Of a stretch of DNA of 7,386 nt, positions 1 through 5,710 are shown one piece after another (within the stretch, counting starts at the first letter, position 1; the number at the start of each line of letters is the position of its first letter). The notes under the pieces were generated by a model. The model had not been told where the DNA came from. It saw nothing but the letters and a program-made list of their open reading frames with translations, and searched no databases. This DNA is from Candidatus Saganbacteria bacterium (lineage in GTDB: Bacteria > Margulisbacteria > WOR-1 > O2-12-FULL-45-9 > XYB2-FULL-48-7). The stretch is taken from the NCBI GenBank assembly GCA_020051815.1, contig JAGVQF010000011.1, positions 1 through 7,386 on the forward strand, written 5' to 3'. The position numbers and the translations under genes were made by a program.

Positions 1-695
1 GGCTTTGGTTCTGGTTCCGGTTCAGGCGCCGTATGGATCACCACGGGAGGCGGGATCGGCGGGGCCGGGATCACTTCTTTGGGCACGGGATGGATGACAA
101 GTGGCAGAGCGGAAGCGGCCGCTTTTTTCGGCGCTTCGGCTTTTTGGACCTTGAACAGCCCCAGCAAAAACGAGAGGAGCGTCTGAAAGGTTAAATTAAA
201 GATCAGGAGCGAGCCGATCAGGGCAAAGGCCGCCAAAAGAACATAGGCCCCCTCAAGCCCGACCGTTTTTTCCAGGGAAAATTTGATCGCGTAGCCGATC
301 GCCCCGCCCGCCCCCCGCACCAGCGAATATTGGGCCTCGCCGGCAAAATAAGCGGGCGCCGCGAACTGCGCGATGGAGATAAAAACAAGGAAGAGGACCA
401 GCATGCCGGTCAAACGCACGGCCAGTTCTTTAACTTCATGCCGCAGAAGCATGATGACGCCGTAGAGCGCCACGAACATCGGCAGGACATGGATGCCGAC
501 TCCGATGACCGAGCGCAGGGCTTTTTTTACGACAAAAACGCCTAACAGGCCGGTGGCCGAAGACGAGAGATTGGACAGAAAAATGAAGATGGCGATGGCG
601 ATCAGGAGAATGCCGGCGATGTCTTGTTTGAACTTGGAAGGTAGCCGGGTTTCCGGGACTTTTTTCGAATTATTCCGGCTCTTTTTCGGAGGCAT
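1..695 (-). CDS. ftsK: DNA translocase FtsK, N-terminal membrane part (3' end of gene outside window)
   Basis: Recognised as the N-terminal FtsK/SpoIIIE-type membrane domain. FtsK anchors at the division septum and pumps chromosomal DNA to clear it before cell division. About 231 codons are visible. A basic, hydrophilic start (residues 1-24, MPPKKSRNNSKK) precedes four hydrophobic segments at about 25-45, 63-84, 92-117 and 147-181. The first carries the typical DIAGILLIAIAIFIFLS then TGLLG pattern, and a GGAIGYAI stretch precedes the last. After 181 comes a Lys/Ala then Pro/Glu-rich linker (PAPPIPPP, EPEPEP), as expected between the membrane part and the motor. The Walker A/B motor and gamma domain would lie beyond base 1 and are not seen. 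The ATG directly follows the hicA stop codon (TAA then ATG, no gap), with only a weak GAGAG upstream as a ribosome site. No convincing promoter is visible within hicA, so expression probably depends on the hicBA promoter. Confidence 0.88.
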   Translation of the reverse strand, partial: MPPKKSRNNSKKVPETRLPSKFKQDIAGILLIAIAIFIFLSNLSSSATGLLGVFVVKKALRSVIGVGIHVLPMFVALYGVIMLLRHEVKELAVRLTGMLVLFLVFISIAQFAAPAYFAGEAQYSLVRGAGGAIGYAIKFSLEKTVGLEGAYVLLAAFALIGSLLIFNLTFQTLLSFLLGLFKVQKAEAPKKAAASALPLVIHPVPKEVIPAPPIPPPVVIHTAPEPEPEPK

Positions 696-923
696 TTATG
701 ATAACTCTCTCAATTTATCTGGATCTAATCCGGCATCGGCCAGGATGGATTTTAATGTCTTTTTTGGTATCGTTTTACCGCCATGGAAAGGGACAACTAC
801 TCTTTTATGGTCAATATCTCTCTTAAAAATCTTGTGGCTTCCTCTTTGGTGATGCTCGTAAAACCCCGACTGCTGTAAAACCCGGATAACTTCCTTGGCG
901 GAAACCGCCGGGAATCTGTTCAT
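696..923 (-). CDS. hicA: HicA-family toxin (mRNA interferase)
   Basis: A 75-residue protein matching the HicA (YcfA-like) family: small toxins with a double-stranded-RNA-binding-like fold that cleave mRNA until neutralised by HicB. Visible family marks are an N-terminal helix for substrate binding (VSAKEVIRVLQQSGF, about 7-21), the catalytic histidine in RGSHKIF (His30), a beta strand VVVPFHGG (42-49) with the conserved Pro and His, and the C-terminal helix TIPKKTLKSILADAGL (51-66). Length is normal for the family and the active-site His is present, so the toxin looks intact. Its ATG overlaps the hicB stop as ATGA, which couples the two by translation. Downstream, its TAA is followed at once by the ftsK ATG. 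Family assignment is confident; activity and target RNAs are unknown. Confidence 0.88.
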   Translation of the reverse strand: MNRFPAVSAKEVIRVLQQSGFYEHHQRGSHKIFKRDIDHKRVVVPFHGGKTIPKKTLKSILADAGLDPDKLRELS

Positions 924-1168
924 GCGGCGGCAAGCTCCAGTTTGACTTCGCCGATCATCACGTCTTTTTCTTCCGGGATCGGCTCACCGTCTTTGGCCAG
1001 GCTTTCAACATATGCCTCAATGGCCTCTTTGACATTTTTTTTCGCTTCTTCGATGGTCGCACCGTATGAATGGCAACCCGGCAAGGTAGGGCAAAAAGCG
1101 TGATAACTGCCGTCATCTTCAAGCTCAAAAATAGTCGTAAAATTATAAGTCAATTCGACCACCCCCAC
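920..1168 (-). CDS. hicB: HicB-family antitoxin, short form without a DNA-binding tail
   Basis: Partner of HicA. The HicB fold (a degenerate RNase H-like domain) binds and blocks the toxin. The family signature is clear: a YNFTTIFELEDDGSYHAFCP strand region, then PTLPGCHSYGAT, then the helix IEEAKKNVKEAIEAYVESL. After the helix only about 25 acidic/hydrophobic residues remain, so the HTH or ribbon-helix-helix DNA-binding domain of longer HicB proteins is absent. The frame is open back to a GTG at 1174, but the -10 box ends at 1175 and transcription should begin near 1168. The GTG at 1168 is chosen as a leaderless start (82 residues). GTG at 1162 and TTG at 1153, the latter preceded by a G-rich GGGGTGG, are real alternatives, and TTG would match the usual family N-terminus. 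Overlaps hicA by ATGA. Confidence 0.85.
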   Translation of the reverse strand: MGVVELTYNFTTIFELEDDGSYHAFCPTLPGCHSYGATIEEAKKNVKEAIEAYVESLAKDGEPIPEEKDVMIGEVKLELAAA

Positions 1169-1174
1169 TCGCAC

Positions 1175-1204
1175 AGTATATCACATTCGCGAGGCCGCGG
1201 TCAA
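1175..1204 (-). promoter_or_regulatory. Sigma-70-type promoter of hicBA(-ftsK)
   Basis: Read on the minus strand, TTGACC (1204-1199) is separated by 18 bases from TATACT (1180-1175), with a TG one base upstream of the -10 (extended -10, TGaTATACT). This predicts a start near 1168, at or beside the first hicB start codons. The -35 box borrows its first two T from the T-run of the terminator of the preceding gene. Two six-base palindromes, CCGCGG (1195-1200) and TCGCGA (1187-1192), lie in the spacer and could be operator half-sites, although this is only a suggestion. Confidence 0.7.
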
Positions 1205-1239
1205 AAAACGAAAGCCCCCCGATTTTATTCGGGGGGCTT
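1203..1239 (-). terminator. Intrinsic terminator after the vWA lipoprotein gene
   Basis: On the minus strand an 11-bp GC-rich stem (arms 1239-1229 and 1222-1212, with six consecutive C facing six G) closes a 6-base loop. After a short TCG it is followed by six T (1208-1203). It lies about 25 bases beyond the TAA of the vWA gene. No T-run follows on the plus strand, so it acts in one direction. It separates the envelope gene cluster from hicBA-ftsK. Confidence 0.9.
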
Positions 1240-1263
1240 CGATCAAAATTATCCGGTTCGCCG

Positions 1264-2511
1264 TTATTTGTTTGGCGGTCCGACGTAGGGCTTGGCGCCC
1301 AGCGCGCTATCCGGCTTGGGCGCCGGAGCGTTACTGAATGACGTGAAGGCCTTAAGCGGCGTGCCATTCGCGCTCGAAGCGCCAACACTTGAAGAAGTGA
1401 CACCGACTTTGATCAGCATATTGCTGTCAAAAATGCCGTCGCCGTTGGTATCGATCTCAACAAAGATATACCAGGTGCCGGAATCGAGCGTAGACGAAAA
1501 CCTAACCGTGTAACTCGAGGTCAGCGTGGTCGCAATCCCCAGCGTGTTCAAGTCAAACCCGCTCGATTCGAACGTGATCCACGTGCCGCCGGTGCAGGTT
1601 TCCGCCGTGACGCGCCCTTCACCAAAGCCATCGGCCAGGCGGCGGACATCAACATACGGCCACTGCACAGTGGTGTAATTCGGGCTGACGGCATAAACCA
1701 CGGCCTTGCCGAACAGCGCGGTCACGGTATTGGTCGCCGTTGTCGTGCACTTATTTTCTAAGTCAGTGTCGGCTTCAACACTCTGGTGAGCATTGATATC
1801 AGTTATTACGATGAAGACCTTTTGGGATCCGCTTCGCCATGTAAAGTTATTATACGCATACGTGATGGCGTTAAGCGGATTTTCTGGAAGGCCAGCCCCG
1901 CCCTCCGCAAAAGTTTCAGCACTAAGAACATTCTGCAGAGCTGCGGCTGATCCAAAATCAGCAACTGGTCTTACGTGGGTATTGCCATCATCAAACCCGC
2001 CTTCGGCGGTAATTGCCCCAATAGGAGTAGGATGTGTCGCGGCGTCGCCGAAAGTCACCAAGCCGAACTTAGCATCGACTCCGCCCGCCTCAAGCGTCTG
2101 GGCAAAGGCGACAATGCTGTTTTTCGAGCCGGTGATCGCCGTGCCCATACTGCCGGTATTATCCAGAATAAAAGCGACGTCAATTTTCTTACCCGATATG
2201 ACCGGCACGGTCACCGAGACCGTCGCGGCGCTGGTGATCGTGGCCAGATCGGTCCCGATGCGCACCCGGGTATTGGTCGGGGTGATCGTAACCGCGTCGC
2301 CGGAGGCAATAACAGGGTTCAAATTGATGTCAATCGTGCCGTCCGAATAAGTCAGTGTACCGCTGATCGTGGTTTCGGAACTGCCAACTTTGGTCACCGT
2401 ATCCACCGCCGCCGTTAAGGCTTTTTGCAACGCCGCGCACCCAAACATCGAAACCACGAACAACGAAGCCAGAAACATTCCGACCAAACTGAACCAGACT
2501 TTTTTACCCAT
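1264..2511 (-). CDS. vWA-domain lipoprotein with EF-hand-like calcium loop
   Basis: A 415-residue exported protein. The start at 2511 is chosen over in-frame ATGs at 2538 and 2517 because AAGGAGGAG sits 8 bases upstream of it. Residues 1-24 form a lipoprotein signal (MGKK, hydrophobic core, then MFGC with Cys25 as lipidation site). A Ser/Thr-rich, probably beta-sandwich region spans about 45-105. The vWA domain spans about 108-300, with an intact MIDAS metal site: DNTGS (Asp117, Thr119, Ser121) and the later VITDIN Asp238. AEGGAGLPENPLNAI (202-216) resembles the middle MIDAS loop of this family. Residues 315-370 form a second beta region containing DTNGDGIFD (354-362), an EF-hand-like calcium loop. 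Cys255 and Cys306 could form a disulfide. The tail is Pro/Lys-rich. vWA domains bind metal and mediate protein adhesion; the partner here is unknown. It is last in its operon, followed by a terminator. Confidence 0.85.
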   Translation of the reverse strand: MGKKVWFSLVGMFLASLFVVSMFGCAALQKALTAAVDTVTKVGSSETTISGTLTYSDGTIDINLNPVIASGDAVTITPTNTRVRIGTDLATITSAATVSVTVPVISGKKIDVAFILDNTGSMGTAITGSKNSIVAFAQTLEAGGVDAKFGLVTFGDAATHPTPIGAITAEGGFDDGNTHVRPVADFGSAAALQNVLSAETFAEGGAGLPENPLNAITYAYNNFTWRSGSQKVFIVITDINAHQSVEADTDLENKCTTTATNTVTALFGKAVVYAVSPNYTTVQWPYVDVRRLADGFGEGRVTAETCTGGTWITFESSGFDLNTLGIATTLTSSYTVRFSSTLDSGTWYIFVEIDTNGDGIFDSNMLIKVGVTSSSVGASSANGTPLKAFTSFSNAPAPKPDSALGAKPYVGPPNK

Positions 2512-2517
2512 TTTCAT

Positions 2518-2526
2518 CTCCTCCTT
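2518..2526 (-). promoter_or_regulatory. Strong Shine-Dalgarno site deciding the vWA gene start
   Basis: AAGGAGGAG on the minus strand lies between the stop codon of the coiled-coil gene (2531) and the ATG at 2511, with 8 bases from GGAGG to the ATG. It would be too close to serve the ATG at 2517 and lies downstream of the one at 2538. It is the best ribosome site in the window. Confidence 0.85.
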
Positions 2527-2530
2527 GACT

Positions 2531-2812
2531 TTAAACATGCGCGGGCAATTTAATGTGAGCGTCTAATTTTTCTTCGACCCTTCTGATATCTGACTTAATT
2601 TCCCCAACATCTTGCTTGAGAACGCCAACATCTTGCTTGAGAACGCCGACATCTTGCTTGAGAACGCCGACATCTTGCTTGAGAGTGTTTACATCCGTTT
2701 CAATCCGCTTGATCGCCGCATTTGTAAAAACCTGCTCCTGTTTCTGCTCTTCAAGCTTACCGTAAATTCTGTCCAAATGACCAAGCAAGTCGTCGTTTAA
2801 TTTTTTAGCCAT
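2531..2812 (-). CDS. Small heptad-repeat coiled-coil protein of unknown function
   Basis: 93 residues, charged, with no signal peptide or membrane segment, so probably cytoplasmic. An N-terminal amphipathic region (1-30) precedes a regular heptad pattern: Ile37, Val41, Leu44, Val48, Leu51, Val55, Leu58, Val62, Leu65, Val69, Ile72, Ile76, Val79 and Leu83 occupy alternating 3/4 spacings, as in a two- or three-stranded coiled coil. Residues about 44-69 are near-perfect copies of LKQDVGV, encoded by a 21-base tandem repeat. No known family is recognised. The start codon overlaps the stop of the upstream barrel gene by one base (TAATG), and the vWA gene follows 19 bases after its stop, so it is translated with two exported proteins. 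Its role may be oligomerisation or scaffolding, but that is inference only. Confidence 0.8.
   Translation of the reverse strand: MAKKLNDDLLGHLDRIYGKLEEQKQEQVFTNAAIKRIETDVNTLKQDVGVLKQDVGVLKQDVGVLKQDVGEIKSDIRRVEEKLDAHIKLPAHV
2606..2684 (-). repeat. 21-bp in-frame tandem repeat encoding coiled-coil heptads
   Basis: Three full copies (2606-2626, 2627-2647, 2648-2668) and a 16-base partial copy (2669-2684) of a 21-base unit; the plus-strand unit reads RACATCTTGCTTGAGAACGCC. Copies differ at only one position (A or G at the first base). Since 21 bases equal seven codons, each unit adds exactly one heptad (DVGVLKQ), so copy-number changes would lengthen or shorten the coil without breaking the frame. 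Confidence 0.95.
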
Positions 2813-3366
2813 TAAAACTCGTAACCTACCCCAAATCTCAATCCCAGCGCCGTGCTGTAACCAAGTTTAGCCGATAATTTATCGAACTGTTTACCGGCAA
2901 ATACCTCAACCCCAAACATATTCTTATTGGAGATCGTACCCGAAATTCCCGGCACACCGGACACCAGCGCCGAGTACATGGCGTAGTTCAGGCCGCCGCC
3001 GGCAAAGAAACCGCCCAGGTCATAAGTAGCTTTGATAGGATCAATGATCACGACGCCGAAACCGCTCCCCACCCCGTAGCCCGCGGCCCCGCTCAAGTAG
3101 AGCCTGTCAGAAATGGCACGGCCATAACCAACTTCGAGAGCGCCGGCCCCACCGGCTAAACCGCCTTCATAAAAAAATCCCGCGCGCAGAGCAGCGACAG
3201 GTTGAACAGCCGGAGCCGAAGTCGCAACTGGCGTGGCTTTTGGCGCCGCCGGTTTAGTTGTTTTAGCCGGAGTTTTTTTGACGGGTTTCTTGACCGCGGC
3301 CAAAGATGGACCGGCCAGAGCGACCGCCATAACACCAATCAGCAGGAAACAAAATATTCTCTTCAT
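2812..3366 (-). CDS. Exported small beta-barrel-like protein (paralogue 1)
   Basis: 184 residues from the ATG at 3366, which begins directly with a Sec signal peptide (MKRIFCFLLI, core, then GPSLA about 19-23). An ATG at 3381 adds five residues and would be a leaderless start for the promoter just upstream. After the signal comes a Lys/Pro/Ala/Thr-rich, disordered linker (about 25-60), then a 123-residue C-terminal domain of alternating small and aromatic residues (GFFYEGG, EVGYGR, LSGAAGYGVG, GGGLNYAMY, GVEVFAGKQF) ending in YEF. The terminal Phe and alternating strands fit a small outer-membrane beta-barrel, although the domain is short for an eight-stranded barrel. About two thirds of the domain's residues match the neighbouring gene at 3414-4037, indicating tandem duplication. 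No named family is recognised. Followed by TAATG coupling to the coiled-coil gene. Confidence 0.78.
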   Translation of the reverse strand: MKRIFCFLLIGVMAVALAGPSLAAVKKPVKKTPAKTTKPAAPKATPVATSAPAVQPVAALRAGFFYEGGLAGGAGALEVGYGRAISDRLYLSGAAGYGVGSGFGVVIIDPIKATYDLGGFFAGGGLNYAMYSALVSGVPGISGTISNKNMFGVEVFAGKQFDKLSAKLGYSTALGLRFGVGYEF

Positions 3367-3388
3367 TGCAGAGGTAAGCATACCATCT

Positions 3389-3417
3389 TATATAATGTTG
3401 TCAATACCCTTTGTCAA
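3389..3417 (-). promoter_or_regulatory. Promoter for barrel paralogue 1, coiled-coil and vWA genes
   Basis: On the minus strand a consensus TTGACA (3417-3412) is followed after 17 bases by TATATA (3394-3389), predicting a start near 3382, right at the ATG at 3381. A second TTGACA (3404-3399) sits in the spacer and would pair with TATGCT (3382-3377) at 16 bases, giving a start near 3370, close to the ATG at 3366. The first -35 overlaps the TGA stop of the upstream barrel gene (3416-3414). No good Shine-Dalgarno sequence precedes either ATG. Confidence 0.65.
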
Positions 3418-4037
3418 AAATTCATGGCGGCCCCGGCCCGCAAACCCAGCGCCGTGCTGTAGCCGATCTTGCCGATGAGGTCGCCGAACTGCTTGCCCGC
3501 AAAGACTTCAAACCCGAACAGGTTCTTGTTCGAGATCGTGCCGGAAAAGCCCGGGATGCCGGTCACATATTCCGAATAAGCCGCGTAATTTAGCCCGGCG
3601 CCGACGAAAAGGTTTTTGAGATCAAAGGTAGCGCGGATCGGATCGAAGACGACCACGCCGTAACGGTTGCCCACCGCGTAGCCGGCCGCGCCGCTCAAAA
3701 CGAGCTTCTCGCCGAAGCTTCGGCCGTAACCCAATTCAGCCGCCATCGCTCCACCCGCCATGCCCCCCTCGGCAAAAAAGCCGGCTTTAACCAGTGGCTT
3801 TGAGGGTTGCGGCAGAACCGGCTTTGGCGCCGGGGCCGGGACAACAACGATCGTCCTTTCTCCCGAAGCATTCGGGAAAACCGGCCTGGGTCCGCCCTTC
3901 GGCCAGTTGCGCACGATCCGCCGGTAATATCGCTTCTTCTTAACAACTTTCTTCTTTTTTACTGCCGAGATCGAGGGCGAGATCAAGCTTGAAGAAAACA
4001 AAACGATCAATAATAAAACGATGATCTTTTTCATCAT
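3414..4037 (-). CDS. Exported small beta-barrel-like protein (paralogue 2)
   Basis: 207 residues from the ATG at 4037, which overlaps the uppP stop as ATGA; the adjacent ATG at 4034 is equally possible. A weak AGG lies 5 to 8 bases upstream. A Sec signal (MKKIIVLLLIVLFSSS, cleavage likely after SISA) precedes a strongly basic stretch (KKKKVVKKKRYYRR) and a Pro-rich linker (VVVPAPAPKPVLPQPSKP). The last 123 residues are the same domain as in the downstream paralogue, sharing GAAGY, GLNYA, GTISNKN, FAGKQF and GYSTALGLR, and ending in NF. The linkers differ completely in sequence but both are cationic and proline-bearing, which could bind anionic wall or lipopolysaccharide components (inference). 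It closes the sec-uppP transcription unit; the next promoter begins at its stop codon. Function unknown; an outer-membrane location is likely but unproven. Confidence 0.78.
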   Translation of the reverse strand: MMKKIIVLLLIVLFSSSLISPSISAVKKKKVVKKKRYYRRIVRNWPKGGPRPVFPNASGERTIVVVPAPAPKPVLPQPSKPLVKAGFFAEGGMAGGAMAAELGYGRSFGEKLVLSGAAGYAVGNRYGVVVFDPIRATFDLKNLFVGAGLNYAAYSEYVTGIPGFSGTISNKNLFGFEVFAGKQFGDLIGKIGYSTALGLRAGAAMNF

Positions 4038-4798
4038 ATTAACCTGAAATATGTCAGCAGGCAAACAGCCACGCCAAGGCTAAAACAATAATAGGCAAAA
4101 ACGCGCAAACTTGTCCGCTGGATGATGTCCATAAATATCTTGATCGCGAACCAGCCCGAAATAAAAGCCGCCAGAAAACCGAGCGCCAGCGGCCCCGCCC
4201 CGATACCGATCGTGCCGGCGGCAACGATCGCTTTGGACTGGATCAGCCCTGCCCCCAGGATGGCGGGAATGGAGATCAGAAAAGAGAAGCGGGCGGCGAA
4301 TTTTCGCTCCAAATTGAGCCCGAGCGAAGCGGAAATCGTCGTGGCGGAGCGCGAAAGCGACGGGATGATCGATATCCCCTGGGCGATCCCGATCAGCGCC
4401 GCGTCAAAGAAATTCGCCTTTCGCTCGCCTCTCTGGCCATGGCCCCGCCATTCGCCCGCCAGGATGACGAGGCCGGTCACGATAAAGAACGGGCCGACAT
4501 ATTCAAAGGCCTGAAAAAGCGACTCAAAAAAATCTTTAAAGCCCAGGCCGATCAGCCCGGTAAAAATAGTCGCCACTGCAACGAGCCAGAGCAGCCGCCG
4601 GTTGCTGGTCAAGAGCTCGATAATATCGCGGCGAAAATAGACGATGGCCGCCAGGGCGGTCGCCAGATGCAGGACAGTGTCGAAAGCGATGTTCTCCGTC
4701 AAGTGAAGGAAGCGATAAACCAGAAGCAAATGGCCTTGCGAAGAAACAGGCAGGAATTCGGTCAAACCCTGGATAAGGCCGAGCAGTACGTATTCCAA
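4034..4798 (-). CDS. uppP: Undecaprenyl-diphosphatase UppP (BacA)
   Basis: Integral membrane enzyme that removes a phosphate from undecaprenyl diphosphate to regenerate the lipid carrier for peptidoglycan and other wall polymers; overexpression of family members gives bacitracin resistance. 254 residues, slightly shorter than the usual 265-275. Both family signatures are intact: GLTEFLPVSSQGHL near the N-terminus, with Glu14, Ser20 and His23 matching the catalytic residues, and PSLSRSATTI with Arg150. The first acidic position of the (E/Q)xxxE motif is Gln10, an allowed variant. Several hydrophobic segments follow, and the C-terminus is a membrane helix. The start is TTG, immediately after the secF TAA with no spacer; no in-frame ATG fits because the conserved motif begins within ten residues. 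Translation is therefore probably coupled to secF. Confidence 0.95.
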   Translation of the reverse strand: MEYVLLGLIQGLTEFLPVSSQGHLLLVYRFLHLTENIAFDTVLHLATALAAIVYFRRDIIELLTSNRRLLWLVAVATIFTGLIGLGFKDFFESLFQAFEYVGPFFIVTGLVILAGEWRGHGQRGERKANFFDAALIGIAQGISIIPSLSRSATTISASLGLNLERKFAARFSFLISIPAILGAGLIQSKAIVAAGTIGIGAGPLALGFLAAFISGWFAIKIFMDIIQRTSLRVFAYYCFSLGVAVCLLTYFRLI

Positions 4799-5674
4799 TT
4801 ACTTCTTCTTTTCCCGCAGCGCCCAGGCGACCAGAAGCGGCGGGGCGACAAAGATCGAGGAATAGGCCCCAAATGTGAAGCCGATCAAAAGGGTCAGCGA
4901 GAAATCCCGCACCGGCTCGCCGCCGAGGAAAAGGAGCAGGAGGACCATGATGATGACGGTCAAAACGGTGTTGATCGAGCGGGCGAACGTTTCCCAGATA
5001 CTGATATTGACCAATTCGCCGAACTTTTTCTTGGCGTAGGCGGGCTTTTTCAAGTTTTCGCGGATCCGGTCGTAAATGATGATCGTGTCGTTGATCGAAT
5101 ACCCCATGATCGTGAGTATGGCGGCGATAAAGCCGACATCGACCGTGCGGAAAAAGAGCGCGATCAGCCCGGTCGTAATGATGGCGTCATGATAAAGGGC
5201 CAGGAGCGCGGTCACGGCATATTTGAATTCAAAACGGAAAGATACATATATAATTATACCGATCGAAGCGACCAGCAGCGCCCAGAGCGCCTGGGTCGAC
5301 AGCTCGCGCCCGATCGTCGGCCCGATGATATCGGCCTCGAGTATCTCGGAGGCCCCGACTTTCGCGTTGAAGGCGGACATGAGATTTGTCCGCGTCTCGC
5401 CTTCCAGCGGCACGGTTTTGATCAAGATATCGGTTTCGCCCGATTTTTGGATGATGCTCTCGCCCAATTTGAATTCATCGAGGACTCCGCGAACCTCGCC
5501 GACCGAGACCGAGCGCTCAAAACGCAGGTTAAGGAGCGTGCCGCCGGTAAAGTCGATGCCAAAGTTAAGCGGTTTCCCGCGCACAAAAGCGTTGGAAGAC
5601 AAGGCGACGATCGCCAGCACGATCAACGAGCTGGAAATGAGGAACCATATTCTTGAATTCTTGATTATATCCAT
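4799..5674 (-). CDS. secF: Protein translocase subunit SecF
   Basis: Membrane partner of SecD in the SecDF complex, which uses the proton gradient to pull preproteins across the membrane after SecYEG/SecA. 291 residues, a typical SecF length. TM1 (about 9-27) leads to FGIDFTGGTLLNL (38-50). A periplasmic domain (about 50-112) ends at IIGPTIGREL (117-125). Five more membrane segments follow, including MGYSINDTIIIYDRIREN (190-207) and ARSINTVLT (231-239), which hold the conserved polar residues of the family (Asp196 and Arg232, the latter likely in the proton path). It ends VAPPLLVAW and a Lys-rich tail. ATG is preceded by GGAAG at 7 bases, inside the repeat-like spacer that separates it from secD. 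It directly abuts uppP. Confidence 0.96.
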   Translation of the reverse strand: MDIIKNSRIWFLISSSLIVLAIVALSSNAFVRGKPLNFGIDFTGGTLLNLRFERSVSVGEVRGVLDEFKLGESIIQKSGETDILIKTVPLEGETRTNLMSAFNAKVGASEILEADIIGPTIGRELSTQALWALLVASIGIIIYVSFRFEFKYAVTALLALYHDAIITTGLIALFFRTVDVGFIAAILTIMGYSINDTIIIYDRIRENLKKPAYAKKKFGELVNISIWETFARSINTVLTVIIMVLLLLFLGGEPVRDFSLTLLIGFTFGAYSSIFVAPPLLVAWALREKKK

Positions 5675-5679
5675 ATTTT

Positions 5680-5710
5680 AACTTCCAAATTCAAACATCA
5701 AACTTCAAAT
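5680..5710. repeat. AT-rich secD-secF spacer with short direct repeats
   Basis: The 36-base gap between secD and secF is built of near-repeated short words: AACTTCCAAAT (5680-5690) and AACTTCAAAT (5701-5710), with TCAAACATCAAAC between. On the coding strand one copy supplies the GGAAG ribosome site of secF. Its composition differs sharply from the flanking GC-richer genes. It could be a dispersed intergenic repeat or simply slippage-born sequence; one instance cannot decide. Confidence 0.45.

Noticed and set aside
330..852. Plus-strand frames opposite ftsK and hicA
   Set aside because: The minus strand encodes clear FtsK membrane segments and an intact HicA there; the plus-strand products show no family features.
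1143..1403. Minus-strand 86-codon frame overlapping the terminator and hicB promoter
   Set aside because: It is an out-of-frame reading of the vWA 3' end, runs through the terminator hairpin, and has an Arg-rich composition without motifs.
1793..2418. Two overlapping plus-strand frames within the vWA gene
   Set aside because: Both lie opposite a convincing lipoprotein/vWA coding frame and show no motif or sensible start context.
2512..2538. Earlier ATG starts for the vWA lipoprotein
   Set aside because: They would place the strong AAGGAGGAG inside the coding region or too close to the start, and would put extra charged residues before the lipoprotein signal.
2606..2684. Short regular repeats suggesting a CRISPR array
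   Set aside because: Copies are head-to-tail with no unique spacers, and the period is seven codons in a coiled-coil gene.
4439..5656. Long plus-strand open frame (405 codons) antisense to uppP and secF
   Set aside because: It is opposite two unmistakable conserved membrane-protein genes, its product is a shapeless Asp/Arg/Gln/Lys-rich sequence mirroring hydrophobic codons, and it has no family marks. An antisense shadow.
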